A stretch of 64,000 nucleotides of DNA from Cenococcum geophilum 1.58 (GCA_001692895.1 KV748187.1:1809715-1873714), one strand, 5' to 3'. Shown: positions 13,977 to 27,075, numbered from the stretch's first letter. The notes: generated by a model not told the origin, from the letters alone. Program-made: numbers and translations.

Positions 13977-14177
13977 TATAGATAGTAGAATGCTAAGGGA
14001 AAGTGGATAAAATAATAATAATGAAGTTTATGGTGCGGTGCTGTAAGGTGGAAGGTTAGTAGAGGAAGAAGAGGTGCGGAGGTTAATTAAAGGTAAATAT
14101 TCACGCTACTAATTTTATCAAATTAGCTCACTAACAAATAATTACTACTATAGTAACTTACCTTAGTAATTATTAAC

Positions 14178-14400
14178 AGTGCGGATATATAAATATCTTT
14201 TTCTTAGCTTATATAGATATGTTTATCTTAGCTTATACGGATATTATAATATTAATTATATCTATTAAATATAAGGTAGAGACTTAATTCCTATATATAT
14301 AGTAGCAGAGAGGTAAGAGCTACTATTTTATTACTCTAAACCTATAATAACAGTTAACCCGCAGTAATAGCCAACTGGTATTTACTTAAATTCTATATCT
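14178..14400. repeat. Right copy of the 225-bp direct repeat (module border)
   Basis: Direct repeat of 6610-6835; it marks the start of the second tandem module (about 14178-16068). Confidence 0.75.
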
Positions 14401-14429
14401 AGTAACCCAGTGTTATATATAAGTGCTAT

Positions 14430-15884
14430 AATACCACGCGCTATAAATGTAAGCCTATCCTTTATCTTACTTAAAGAATCTTTAAGCTTACCTAACCGGC
14501 GATCTATAGCCCGAACATCTTTTACTATCTCAGTTACCTATTTACGAACTATATTAACGCATATAGAAATAGTAATTGCTAAATACACCCTAACATTTCC
14601 CGTACTAGTGGGAGCGGTAGTACTAAAAGCAGCACTAGGCGTACTAGAAATTAGTAAAAAAGTAAAAGGAGCAGCGGCAGAATAGGTGCCCCTACGGCTA
14701 CGCATATTACTATAAGTAAGAGTTTTAAAGAAAGGGGAGGTCTTTAGAGGGGGGATAGTATGGGTATAAAGCTATACGAATATTATACCTTTTTAGTAGG
14801 CGTTCTAGCTGGACTATTAGCTAAAGCTAATTGCGTACTTTTTTGCGCTAAGGTGTAACTGGCTCTAGTTTTAGCGAACTATCCTATATACGTATTAGCT
14901 AATAAAATAATAGTATACTATTAGCATACACCTTTTCGCACAACCTACTACTTAAGCAATATTTTAAGCATGTACCTCTAAAATATAGCCCAAAGTTCTG
15001 CTTGTAAACGCGATATTTATAGTCTTACTTAACATATAGAGCGTATAGTAGATCGCGTAGCATACCAGAGCTACCCTTAATATTTTAGATGTGGGTATAT
15101 ATCCGCTAGCGAGCTTCCTTTATATTCTCCTAAGCACCAGCTTTTAGGGTATACCATTTATTTACTAACAGTACTTAAATGGAAAGGCGCTTGTTTATGT
15201 TAATATCTAATATTATAGCTTAGGCCATCTATATACTACGGAGCTTACGAGGGCTATGGAGATTGTAAGAGGATAAAGAAGGGCTTTTAGGAGAGTCGGC
15301 GTTATTAAGATTATTCTCTTTATTATTATCTAAAATCTCTAATATTTCTATTAGGTTACTATAAGAGGTAAATTAGTAAACAAGATACTAAAAGAGTATA
15401 GTTAACATATACGATTTAAAGGCTATCTTATACTAAACATTTTGCGTAGCAATTCTATTAGCCTGCCTTTTAAGAGAAGTAGAAGCATAATAAGGATTAA
15501 ACTTAAACTTCTTAGAAGTAGTAGGTGATGAGAAAACAAGCGGATTAAAAGTAGGTGGCGAAGAGGTAAGTGGTAAAAAAGTAGGCGGCAAAGAGGTAGG
15601 AAATAAAGAGGTAAGTAGATTTCTGGCGGATTTTATAATAACCTTATTATAGTGCTCTGCTAGATCTAATAAAGAATGCTTTAGTACGTATTTCCTAAAA
15701 TTATATTAGCTGTAGGCATAATTTAGTATTAGAAAGCTTACTCTCTAGGTAAAAATTCTAAAGGATTAGTAAAAAAAAGAGCGTCTTTAAAAGCGTCCTT
15801 AATTATTTTATTATTAACGTCGTGCGTATTAAGTTCCTTAACTAAATAGCTGTTAAACGTATTTAGAGGTATAAAAGAAGGCAT
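14430..15884 (-). pseudogene. Unknown gene of the DUF6589 element, copy 2
   Basis: The minus-strand frame starts at ATG 15884-15882. Roughly in order it shows a short N-terminal region (about 60 residues), a Ser/Thr/Pro-rich linker (about 15650-15480), and a central block containing W.TLKA.A.ENIKEA and DYKYRVYKQNFGLYFRGTC-like segments (about 15180-14980). Stops sit at Gln positions. The product is unknown; I see no catalytic motif. This copy and its partner (12450-13976) arose by tandem duplication of a module of about 1.9 kb before the LINE insertion and before or during RIP. Confidence 0.5.
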
Positions 15885-16070
15885 TATAGATAGTAGTATG
15901 CTAATAAACAGTAGATAAAACAATAATAATAAAGTTTACGGTGCGATGCTATAAGGTAGAAGGTATAGAGGTTAATTAAAGGTAAATATCCGCGCTGTAG
16001 ATTTTATTGAATTAGCTTACTAACAAATAATTACTATTATAGTGACTTACCCTTAGTAAATATTAACTAC

Positions 16071-16570
16071 CTTATATATACTTATTTATAACACGCAAAT
16101 CATTTATAGTTAAGTTACTACTAATTAAAGTAAGTGGGCGCTATCTAGTTAACTTACGAAGTAACATTAATATAGAATTACCGCTTAATTAAGGTACTAG
16201 AGAAGGGTTATAAGCGAATATTAGGTTTACTTTAGTAAGCGGATTTCTTACTTTTAAAGTATATAGATATATTCTTTTGTTTTCTCTTACTATAAGACGG
16301 ATCTAATATTAGCTAAGAGGCTTAAGGTATAATAGCCTAAGAAGAACGGATAATATCTAGTTAAGAGGATTATAAGACACTTAAACTAAATAGCTAATAT
16401 GATATAGGTTTTACGGGTTTTAGGAGCTTTAGGTATAAACCTTAGTATCTCTCTAAATAAGAATTTAATAAACTATTTAAATACGTATACGGAGATTAAT
16501 ACTTAATACCTAAATATTAATTGGAGCTCTACCTAAGTCTTAGTTAAGTTAATAAATAAGTAAAATGCTA
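16071..16570. other. RIP-degraded spacer
   Basis: AT-rich and RIP-altered, between the second DUF6589-element module and the 51-bp repeat array. I see no recognisable gene or repeat. Confidence 0.5.
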
Positions 16571-16579
16571 AGGAATATT

Positions 16580-17400
16580 AAATACTAACCTGCTAAAGCT
16601 GCGTTATATCTAAAACTAAGGGTAGAGATTAAGCACTAGGCTATAGGTTCTAAGCTACGCTTAGTTTAGAGAGCGGAGATTAAATATTAGACTATAAATT
16701 CTAAGCCGTACCTAATTTAGAAGGTAGGGATTAAGCATTAGCACGCGAATTTTAAACTACGCCTAGTTTAGAGGGCGGAGATTAAGTATTAGCCTATAAA
16801 CCCTAAGCCTTAGAGTTTCCTAAAAGTGGAGATCTAGTATTATAACTTAAATCCTAAGCCTTAGGGTTTTCTAAAAGCGGAGATCTAATGCTATATTGCA
16901 AATTCTAAATTTTTAGATTTCCTACTACTTAGGAACTAGTGCTATAGTATAAATCTTAAACTTTAGAATTTTTTATAATTGGAGATCTAGTACTATATTA
17001 TAAAGATTAAACCTTAGGCTTATCTAAAAGTTAAGACTTAGTATTGTACTATAAGCTCTAATACTCTAACTGCCCTAAGGATTTAGATTTAATACTGCGC
17101 TATAAGCTTTAATATTTGGATTGCTCTAAGGGCTAAAACTTAATGCTTCGCTATAAGCTCTAATATCTAAATTACTCTAAGGGCTAAGACCTAATATTAT
17201 GCTATAAGCTCTAATATCTAGATTATTCTAAGGGTTAAGATACGGAGCTGCCTTATAAGCTATAATACCTAAGCTACTCTAAAGACTGGTTTTTAATACT
17301 ATAGTATAGACTTAGATATCTAGGAGCTGTAAAAAGTTAATATTTATTGTTATAGTATAGACCCTAATATCTAAAAGGCTGATACTTAATACCTAATAAT
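16580..17400 (-). repeat. 51-bp (17-codon) tandem repeat array, about 15 units
   Basis: Units of exactly 51 bp are clear, for example CTAATATCTAAATTACTCTA... repeating at about 17160 and 17211, drifting toward the left end. 51 is a multiple of three, and the minus frame in phase with the gene at 35327-36308 reads a 17-residue repeat of the type SLQHNIRSQPLEQSRYQ once RIP stops are taken as Gln. This looks like the C-terminal repeat domain of a protein whose gene was split by element A. Confidence 0.7.
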
Positions 17401-17424
17401 AACTAATGCTAGTTATTGCCCTAG

Positions 17425-17847
17425 TATAATAGAACCTTATAGTAAGTACTACGGTAGGCTTGTTAATGGGCTAGGTATATAGGTGATGCAAATTAAAGTT
17501 AATAACGTAATAATAACTGGTGGAGTAGTTACCTAATAGATTAACTCTAATTGTATTCTAAGAATTACTATAAGAAAGGAACTATCTAGGTAGGGACTAA
17601 GGGTCCTTAAATACACAACCGTACTTCTATAAAATCCTTCTTATATATAATATATATATTATACATATTATACGTATATTACTCTTATATACTACGTATA
17701 CTGCGTATAACGTTGTATAACCTTAGTTACTATTCCTTATTATATAGCTCTATCGGCTTTATTCTAGACTATACTTAAATTAACTAACTAGCTTCTTCTA
17801 ACTCTTCTCTAAGTAGTTATAATATTGTACTTAAAGCGTCTATAATA
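17425..17847 (-). repeat. 3' LTR of element A
   Basis: 423 bp. The ends TATAATAGA...GTCTATAATA are RIP forms of TGTAACGGA...TCCGTAACA. Outside flank CCTAG. Confidence 0.9.
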
Positions 17848-17939
17848 CTATCTCCCTCCTTTTTATCTTTGTCCTTAAAGATTTTAAATATCTCTAAGTT
17901 ATTTACTAGAGGTATAATGTCCGTCTAATTAATTTAGTT

Positions 17940-18886
17940 GGGCTCGATGAAATCGGCCTCTGCACCTCCACGCGGTGGAGCCCGGGAACCTGGCAGCTAC
18001 TATTAATGTTCTATTTAGATTGTGTTAATAGACTATTAGAGCAAACGCAGAGACGTGTGTACGGCTGCGCAGCGCCTGCGCAGCGACGTGGTGGTAGTGG
18101 TGTGAAAATTTTTCACTGGGGGGTGAGCCCTAGCGAAAAGTTTGAATATAGCTACTACGTCTATTGTACATGTTCGGTCATTTAAATCGACAAGCAATTA
18201 TCCCTCCGGCGTTCTCCCTTCCTCCTATAAATACTATATACACCGCACAGCATATATATATACGCATGCAACCGCGCCCTAAGCGTAGCAGAGGCCCCCT
18301 ATTTAACATTATCCGGTAACCTAGGTATCTAGTTATAGGGACTGGTCCCCCCTATTAAATACTAGAGCGTCCTCCTATACCTCACGAATAGGTATAAGGG
18401 CCTGGGTTTGGGCCCTAGGGCAAAAGCGATACTAAGTTATATACACCCCGTTATAGAAACCCTTTAATAGAGGAATGGATAAGAGACCTTAGTATGTAGG
18501 CCTGGGCGGAATATAAGCGTTATTAGGAGATATTCACAGGAGATATTTACAGGAGACTTGGAAAAGGAGCTAGGGATAGGTATATGACTTTATATAGGCA
18601 ACATATAGACGTAGCAAAAATGGTTTAAATGGCAGACAAGGGCAAGACAGGTATTTTAGACACTCCCGCGTAAGGGGAGTCTTAAAGCAGTAACCTAATA
18701 GTGTTTTTCTCCTCCTGTTGATGTAGTACGGATGCTATCTAGAAGTATTACCTCTCACGTTTCCCTTGGAGGTTTTTGTTCACCCAAAAAATGGGTTTTC
18801 TTAGTGTAATATAAGCTTTTCCCATAGGAATTAGTCTGCGTGGACCCATTAGGGGGACCGGGTCGGACGGTAAATTGAATCTATTA
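17940..18886 (+). mobile_element. D-family retroposon, copy D'
   Basis: 947 bp starting GGGCTCGATGAAATCGGCC and ending ...TTGAATCTATTA, flanked by a perfect 14-bp duplication TAATTAATTTAGTT (17926-17939 and 18887-18900). It shares its first ~150 bp and last ~280 bp with the copy at 25760-34450 but differs in the middle. No coding frame is seen. The long TSD points to target-primed reverse transcription (LINE-type), and the 3' end resembles that of the LINE at 6836-12422. It lies in opposite orientation to element A. Confidence 0.8.
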
Positions 18887-19179
18887 TAATTAATTTAGTT
18901 AATATTATTACTTATTATACCTAAAGTTCCTTTCTTCTTCGCAAGCGTAAAGTCGTGCTCGTATTATTGCTGCGATATTGTCTTTTAGTAAGATTATACC
19001 GTCTCTATATTCTTGTTGTTTAAAAAAGGGGTTAGTTTATATTGCATTAGCGAACCCATCTTTATAACAACTATCCTTTTATTTAAAGTGCACTAAAGCA
19101 AATATTTATTTATCCTGTAATGTTTGCTTTATCTCTAATACTAAATATACGCAACCTATTAATCTTAGTAGTTGCCTAG

Positions 19180-19570
19180 TCCTCTAGTTAATTTATCTTA
19201 GGGTCTTATATTTAATCTACTGCTATACAGCTAGATAGTAAACTATTTTAAGCTCTTACTAAGCTAAAACGTTCTTATAATATAGAGTAGAAGGCCCTTA
19301 AAGCCTATATTACGGCGTCCGCTTAGTTACTCCGTCTTAAAAAGGTTTATAAAAAGGTTCGTTTTAAGGAGTGGAAACTTGTAGAATAAGGTCTATAGGA
19401 GCTTAATAATAAAAGAGTGGACTTTTTTTTAACTAAAAAGGGAATAGATCTAAGTAGTTCGGTAACTGCTCTTCCTAGGTCCCTCTTAGGTGACTTATTC
19501 TTTAGTAATTCTTCTTTATTAATACTACCTAACCTAATTTCCTCTAATACTCCTGTACCTTTTCTATAGC
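19180..19570 (+). pseudogene. Possible antisense coiled-coil ORF at the 3' end of element A
   Basis: The plus frame, opposite to gag-pol, reads an Ala/Leu/Lys-rich helical segment (ALKAYITASA.LLRLKKV.KKVRFKEW-like), then a short Leu-rich tail. Stops fall at Gln sites. Small basic coiled-coil ORFs of this style accompany other fungal gypsy elements, to my memory. Element C carries a plus-strand ORF candidate at the equivalent place. The function is unknown and the call is weak. Confidence 0.35.
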
Positions 19571-19699
19571 ATTCTTTAAATTTTCTAGTAGCTTTTAGGT
19601 AGTCTTATTATAGCCTATCTACTTAACCTTATACTATATTTTATTGTTAATATCCTTATAACTAACAATCTTTAAAACTTGCTATTTATCCTCTTTTTA

Positions 19700-22600
19700 T
19701 CCTTTATATATGTCTGCTTTATAAACTAGTGGCTTAATATTTCCGTATACTAGCTCTAGTATTGCAATATACTATATAGGGTAGATTTTTATTTTAGCTA
19801 GTAGGTTTAATTTAAACGTAACTAGTAAAATTCTTTATATAATTTTAAAAGGTCCTAGTCTAACATAGTCTAACTTTTTGCTTAATTATTAACTCTTGAA
19901 ATTTTTATATAGTAGCTATACTTTATCTCCCTCCTTATGATCTGGTCCCTTAGATCTCTTAGTATTATAGTACTTTTTTATTCTCTCTTATACCTTTTTT
20001 ACTAATTCTATAAGGTCTATATAAAGATTTATTAATATCTTTATTCTTTCTTTAGCTATACTACTTATTTTCTTTACTTACCGTAGTAACAACGATATTC
20101 TTAGCTTATATCTATAGTTTGCCTTAAATAGTAATATACCTATTCCTTCTTAAGGTATTATATTATATATAAACTATATAACTGGTAATAATAATACCTA
20201 ATTATTCTGCGCGTAATTAATATAGTATCTAATTTAATCTTTTTATTTAACCGTCTGTCTATAGATAATATGCGGTAGAAGTTACTACTCTAACTCCTTA
20301 TTCCGCTAAGAATACCTTTTAAAATACTGCTATAAATCTTAAATCTCTATCTGATATAATTTTACTTAGTGCTCTATATCTTATAAACACTTCTTTAATA
20401 TAGATTCTAGCGATATCTTCTGCTAATATTTCCTCTATATATGCTATAAAGTATCCCTACTTTATAAGCTTGTTTACTATTACTAAGATTATATTATAAT
20501 ATTTTCCGGTAATAGGGTTTCTTAATTTTAGTAACTTAACGATAAAGTCCTATAATATAACTTCCTATAGTCTTTCTAGTATTTTAATAGGTTATAGCCC
20601 TCCATACGGCTTATGCCTTATTAGTTTATTTTATTAGCAATTTAGATATTCCTTTATAACTTTTTACGCTAAACCTTAGATTCTGTTAATAATATACTCC
20701 TCCTAGAGTCTTAACACTAGGCCTATAGCTCTATTATATCCTTAAGTTATTCCCTTATAGAAATCCTCTATAAAATGCTCTGCTATGCTTCTTAGGATAT
20801 ACTTTACCTCTTTATGCTTATATAGTATTTCTTCTTCTAGGTGTTCCAGCTGCTCTTCTAGCTGTACCTTAAAGATCCTTTATGCCTAAAAGCTTTCTAG
20901 TAACTCGTAAACTTTATCTAGTTTTTCTTAAGTTATTATAATTTTTGGATAATTATACCTAATTAGTCTGTGTCTTTTTGCAGTAAAGCCCCTAATAGCT
21001 TTTTATTATTTTTCAGTTTAGCTTTTTAACTTAGAGTATCTACTCGTATGTTATCTGTACCCTTAGTATACTAAATCTTAAAATAGTATTCTATAAACAT
21101 CTCTGCCCATTTAACCTATCTTTAGTTAAGTTTCTTTATTATTAGGAATCCTATTAGGTTCTTATAATCTATTTTAATTATAAATAGTTTCTTTATACCT
21201 TATAAGAATGCCCTCTATTTCTTTAGTACTATAGCTATACTTAATAACTCCTTATTATAGATATTATAGTTTAACTCTAATGGTATTATTTTTCGACTAT
21301 AGTATACCACTAGGTGCCATCCATCTTAATATTTCTATATAAAGTACGCCCCTAGTATATAGTCTAATATATCTATTTCTATAACCGTCTCTAGTTCTAG
21401 TTAATAGATTTTAAGAACTAGCTCTTAGGTAAATAATTCTTTAACTTTTTTAAATAATTCTTACTATTCCTTTCCCTATATTTATAGTTCCTCTTTCTTT
21501 ATTAATCGCGTAAATAGTTTAATATCTTATAACTATTACGCTATAAACCTTTTATAGTAATTATAAAACCCTAAAAACAATCTTAATTATATAACGTTCT
21601 CTAGTTCCTGCTAATTTACTATAGCCTTAATCTTCTTTAGATCTATACTAAGTTAGCCTAGTTTAATAATAAATTTAATAAAATTAGTCTTCCTAGTAAA
21701 GAACTCGCATTTCTTAATTACTACTAGCATTTATTCTTCTTATAGTCTCTTTAAAACCCATTTAACGTGTTTTTTATACTCTTCCTTAGTTATTAAGTAG
21801 ATAATAACACTATTAAGATATACTATAATAAATTTATCTAAGTATTCTCCTAATATATTATTAATACGCTTCTAGAACGTTACTAGTGCGTTTATAAGCC
21901 TAAATTATATAACTAATAGTTTATATAGTCCTTCCTTTAACCTAAAGGCTGCTTTCTATTTATCGCCTTCTTTAATTTTAATTTGATGGTACGCCTATCT
22001 TAAATCTATCTTTATAAAGATTTATACGTTACCTATCCTGTCTTAAATTTCGCTAATTAAGGGTAAAGGATACTTATTGTTGGGAATAAAGGCAAGTGGT
22101 CACCATATGAGGCAGATTGCCATTACGTGTGGCAAGTTGCCGTTACGTGCGGCAAGTTGCCATCACGTGCCGCCGCGGCACTAGCGTGGTGAGGAACCTT
22201 AAGTTCCTCACCCCTTTCTTCAAGAAGAACACAGAACAATTATCATACTATCTACGAACCGTAGCTACGTGATATCCCCTTGTGTAACCAACATTGATCA
22301 ATGTCGGTATCACCCAAGTGCACTTGATTGGCCTATTAACTGTTGAATTGATTCTTGTCTAATAGGTGTAGAAAGCAGAGGATCGTAAGGATCGCGGTGC
22401 CTAAGTAGGGGGCTGATTAGTCACCATAAGGGTGACTAATTAAAGACACGACCGACGACACGTAACCACGTAACTTCTGTCCATATATTCCGACACTTAT
22501 CCTTCCTAGTAATACTGTTTAACTATCTATAGTTAATACACAGCCTTAGTTTGCTATTTTTCTTTAGTATAAATAGTACTGGATAACCTGCCGATAACTA

Positions 22601-25600
22601 TAATGGTCTAATATATCCCTTTTATAAGTTTTCTTAGATAAACTCCTTTAGTGCTCTACCTTCTTTTTTAGTAAGCTTATAGATTAGAAAGAACCTTAGA
22701 CTTATTTCTAGTTTTAATTCTATCTTATAATCCTATGCTATATAGTCTAACAGCTTCTTACTTTCTAATAACTATAGTTTCCTACTATACTTATAGTATC
22801 TCTTTAGTATATAGCTTAGTTCCCTTTTCGTTTCTTTATAAGTCGCTTCTACTTAGTACTATACTAACTTAGCTTATTATTATATTTTACGTCGTTAAGT
22901 ATTCCTAATATTAACCTAACCTATAATCCAATCAATCTTTAGATTATATTCCTGTAACTAAGGTATTCCTAGTACTGCCTTATTATTCCCTAATAGTAAT
23001 ATATTAAAAGACATCTTAATTTATCTCCTTTTAATGGTTAACTAAATAGGTCCTATTTTAAGGTTAATAATACCTTCTCCGTAGGCTATTAGATCCCCTA
23101 AAATTATTACTAATAGGTAAGGGTACTCCTTTTTCCTATATGGTAATCCTATTCTTTTAACTGCTATTAATAAGATATAGTTCCTTATTACTCCACTATT
23201 TATTAATACTTTAAACTATTAATCCTACCATTTAACTTATAAATTTAGGTGTTATCCTTAAATTCCTTTAAGGGTCTAAGGCTCTACCACTGGTTCCCTC
23301 TAGTTTTATAGGCCTCTACTTTTCCTAACTAATAGCTACTTAATCCTGTTTATACTTAGTCCACTTTTAGCTAATACTTAGTTTACTTTTTATCTTTAAT
23401 ATACTATAAACACGTGTTTTCTAGGCACTCCTACTACTATTATCCGTCTAGGCATTCTTCCGTAAGGAATCTTCCTGGCTAAAGTATTAAGTCCCCTTAG
23501 CTTTATACTTCCGCTAGGTGCTAACTATATATATACTTAGCGTTCCTATATTTTGCCTTATCTGGTGCCTAATATATCCTTACTAGGTACTTCTAGTTCT
23601 TATCTTTAGGTGCTCTATATATATTATACGCATTATCTATATATACAATTTACGCCAATATATAATATGCTTAGTGTCTTAAGTTAACTCTTAATTTATC
23701 TTTATCCTTAAGTTTAAACCTTTCTTTTATTAATCTAAGCGTTACAACTTTATTTATAGGTACTAAGATTTACCTCTTACTTCTCTAGTCCTCTAATTAC
23801 TCCTCTAGGTCTTTTAACATTATAATTAAGGCTCCTTTAATATAACTTATAGCCTTCTCTATAATTAGGTAGTCTTAAATAGTCTTTTTGTCCAACTATA
23901 TATAGAAATCTTCCTACTTATTATTATGTTATTATCTATACTACTTTTAATACAACCCCTTAAGTGTATACGGCTTATCCGTAAGGAAGTATCTTCTTAT
24001 TACTGCGTTATAATAGCCTTTTATATATCGTTCCTCAAATCTAGTTAAAATCCCTAAATCCTCTTTTTATTCTAGTTTAGTAAGCCACTTAGCTCTTAGT
24101 GTGCCTATCCTAGGCCTATTAGTAATTCTTTATACGGGTACTCTATCCCTTATATAACTTAGTATACTAAATCTCTTATCTAGTTTCTAATCTTGCCATA
24201 AGGTAATTTTTGCTCTAAATTCCTCTATAGTTTCTTTCCTTTTACGTCTTATAAGTAGATCTTTAAAGTCTTTTTGTTTCTTAATCTTGTTAATAGTCCT
24301 TATTTATATCTTAAAGTCTTAGTCTTATAGGATCCTTAATTATAAGCTTATTTTTACTTTAAGTTTCGCTCCTACCTTAGTTTAACTAGGCTTAGGTATT
24401 CTTATCTTATCCTAAAAGTCTTAAATTTTACTTATCTCGTCTTAAGAATCTTATACCTATAGGAAACTCTATCCCGAGCTCATTTATATATCTTTAAACT
24501 AAGCTATTACCCTATTCTATCGGGTTTTTTCCGTTATAGGTCCTTAGGTATACCTTATCTCGTCTTAAGAATCTTAGTCGTCTCTTATCTCATCTTAAGA
24601 GTCTTAAGCCTTTAGCTTTTTACCTTTATTAAGTAATAGATTAGCGCTAGTAGTTATCTACTTACTTAGTCTCTATAAAACACTCTCCCTTTTATTTTAT
24701 AAAGCAATAGATACCGTATTTAACGGTATTATAATACCCGTTACTAAACCTTACTCTATAGCGGTTTCAGTCTCTACTTCTAATATAACTTCTTTAAGAA
24801 TTATACATTCCTAATAAACTGCCTTTATTGCCTTATCGTCTGTAAATGCTTTACCTATATTAAACTTATTATCTTTAATATCTAATCTATATAATGGTTT
24901 GTTAGTTCCTCTATACTTTAAGGATTCTAGCTCCTATAGCTAATAGCTTATACCATACTTAGCGTCTTTATAAATTTGGCATGCGTTATTATAATAAAAC
25001 GCGAAACTTCTAATTAAACATTCCTTTATTCCTTATAGTATACTATCGCTTATTTATATATATATATCTTCTGCTAGTCTAGTTCCCTTTATTACATAGT
25101 AACTCTAACCATTTTTATAATCCCTTACGAAATAACCTTATTTTTCGCAATTTATATAAGCTCTATCTTTAAACTATTAACTTTACTATAGAGTCCGCCT
25201 AAACATCTTCTGCTACTAAGATCCCTAATTTAGCCTTTACTCCTTAGTCCTATAATTACTAAATCCTTAACCTCTAGGTTTTTATAGTTTTATACTCCAT
25301 CTCTTATAGGCTTCTTTAGTACCGCTTAGGTCCATTAGCTCTACGCTATACCATAGTTTCTAATTTAGCTTTAGTTGTTGCGTGCTCTACGCCTTATATA
25401 ACTATAAAACTCTATTCTAACCTTTCTTAGCCTATTCCCTTTAGTAGATCTAATTGTTAATCTTAATTACTTAATCTATTAAATCTTATAGGGTGTCCGC
25501 ATCTTCTATTAGGATAATCGCGTCCTAGACTTTAGCCTTAAGTCCCTACTTATACTATGCTATAAGCGCCCTATTATTCCACTTAACTTATATAGCTAAC

Positions 25601-25746
25601 GTCTAGAACTATATTATGTACTTAATCGCCAAGGTTTATTGCGTAATATCTTAGAGTTTTCTTTCTACCGTAGTTACTGCCTCTAGGTCTTTAAACATTT
25701 ATATAAGTCGCTCCGTAAACCCTTTTTAGCTTAAGAATATAAACTA
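19700..25746 (-). pseudogene. Element A gag C-terminus and pol (protease, RT, RNase H, integrase)
   Basis: In minus-strand order: the second half of gag (about 25740-24000, with an ERKL.DIT..TLAIKYI-like stretch), retroviral-type protease (about 23210-22900, an SG.(T)RN-type site in LVNSGVIRNYI and later LGIP.LQEYN), and RT (about 22700-21790) with KLRLCINYRQLN, DLRWAYHQIK-type and YLDD-box (YLNS) motifs. Then RNase H, and the integrase core at about 20580-20080 (DFIVKL...; ISDRDLRF; a TDG-type motif). RIP turned many Gln and Trp codons into stops and Asp into Asn (for example in the YLDD box). Solo LTR E interrupts RT just after its KLRLC..DYR..N region. The front of gag lies at 34464-34880 beyond insertions D and C. 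Confidence 0.85.
22078..22495. mobile_element. Solo LTR E, recent and not RIPed
   Basis: 418 bp with TGTTGGGAATA...TATTCCGACA ends, flanked by CTTAT (22073-22077 and 22496-22500). CpA and TpG are normal, in contrast to the RIPed RT sequence on both sides. An internal repeat at its left end (GGCAAGTTGCCRTYACGTG-type, three times) is visible at about 22110-22175. It is the footprint of LTR-LTR recombination of a different, younger element. Confidence 0.9.
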
Positions 25747-25759
25747 TACCTCCTAATTA

Positions 25760-26756
25760 ATAATAGATTTAATTTACCGTCCAACCCAGTCCCCCTAATA
25801 GGTCCACACAGACTAATTCCTATAGTAAAAACTCAATATATACACTGAGAAAACCCCATTTTTTAGGTGAATAAAAAACCCCTAAGGGAAACGTAAGAGG
25901 TAATACTTCTAAATAGTATTCGTACTATATTAACGGGGGGAAAAACACCATTAGGTTACTGCTTAGAGACCCCTAAAAAATGTGTCTTAAATGCCTGTCT
26001 TACCCTATCTACCTTTTAAACCACTTTCCCTATCTATTATTGCCTATGTAGAATTATATACCTGCCCTTCCCCTACTCCGCCCTATATGCATACACGTAT
26101 GCTACTTATAGCTTCCCTACTTACAGTATAATCTAATCTTATTATTATACCTTCTAGTATAATTTACTGCCCTCTTATATAATGCATTTATATCTAGTCC
26201 TATATAACCTTTTTTTTAAAACTAAAATAATAGGATAGTAATTAGTGCTAGGTGTCTTCTCCTAGGGCCCTAACCTAGGTCCTTTATAATATAAAGGAGG
26301 ACATATACCGCGTGCGGCAAGTCTAAGCTATTAGGTAATAATAAAGGCGGGTAAATAAGAGGCCTTAAAAGGTAATAGACGAGAGGCTTTTGGAAGGTGG
26401 GTAGATAAAGAGGCTTATCGTGGGCTTTAGCCTATAAGGGTACGTATATACTATATAGGGTCGTGCAGCATAGCATGCCATACTGTATAGAAGGAGGACG
26501 CCGATTTAGATGCCGTAATTTAAGCAGGTCGACCGTATATAAAGACGAGTTAGTCGTGTTCCTAAAGCCTTATTAGGGCTTACCCTCCTAACAGAAACTT
26601 CTTTCTTTGCGATTACCCGTCGTAGCGCTAGCGGTGCGCAGCCGTACGGACGTCTCTGCGTTTGCTCTGGTAGTTTATTAACACGATCCTAACAGAACAT
26701 TAATAGTACTACCAGGTTCCCGGGCTCCACCGCGTGGAGGTATAGAGGCCGATTTC
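25760..26756 (-). mobile_element. D-family retroposon, main part of copy D
   Basis: The minus-strand copy starts at 34450 (GGGCT...), is interrupted by element C, and resumes at 26756 (GAAATCGGCC...), ending at 25760 with ...AAATCTATTA. Its target duplication is a perfect 13 bp, TACCTCCTAATTA, at 25747-25759 and 34451-34463, inside the gag gene of element A. Total length is about 1.0 kb without C. There is no coding frame. Compared with D' the ends are conserved and the middle is unrelated, so two subfamilies share termini. Confidence 0.8.
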
Positions 26757-27075
26757 TGTAAGAGGCTAGCCTAACCAGAACGTATGATTATCTAATTAAC
26801 AGTGTCACCGGTAAGTAGAAGGTAAGTCAAAGGTAAGTTAAAGGTAGAATAAGTTTTATGTATTAAAGGATAAATGCTTCTAACCACTTCTATTTAGAGA
26901 CTAATTGCTAGTTCTTCTCTAGAGGGGAACTAGCTTCCTATATATTTCTTCTAAAATACTAGTAAAACCTTTCGCCCCTAACCTATCTAACTGTGTCTTC
27001 TGGAATATAGATAGGATATAGATAAAACCTCTTACCGTCTTATCGGATATGTACCTCTTAGGGGATTTTGTTATA
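26757..27075 (-). repeat. 3' LTR of element C
   Basis: 319 bp, starting TGTAAGAGGC on the plus strand; about 95% alike by eye to 34118-34436, with mostly C/T and G/A differences. Confidence 0.9.

Larger units (their letters stand above)
3390..16070 (+). mobile_element. DUF6589-bearing DNA element 1, split by a LINE
   Basis: The element holds a DUF6589-like gene on the plus strand (about 4090-6510), then two tandem copies of a module carrying an unknown minus-strand gene, with a LINE inserted at 6836-12422. Near the left edge, TTAACTTTAACGAAATTAAT (about 3397) also occurs near the left edge of the second DUF6589 element (about 56406), so it may mark a terminus. The octamer GCGGATAT recurs through it (exact copies at 3530, 3631, 4219, 5044, 5538, 5631, 5861, 6613, 14181, 15099, 15986). 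I could not fix its ends or a TSD; the limits are estimates. Confidence 0.55.

Noticed and set aside
14410..14685. Plus-strand open frame of 91 codons
   Set aside because: Antisense to the unknown minus-strand gene of the DUF6589 element; not conserved as a frame in the other module.
17940..26756. Inverted ~0.95 kb repeats around a gypsy pol, looking like giant terminal inverted repeats
   Set aside because: Each copy has its own 13-14 bp target duplication, so they are two separate insertions (D' and D) into element A.
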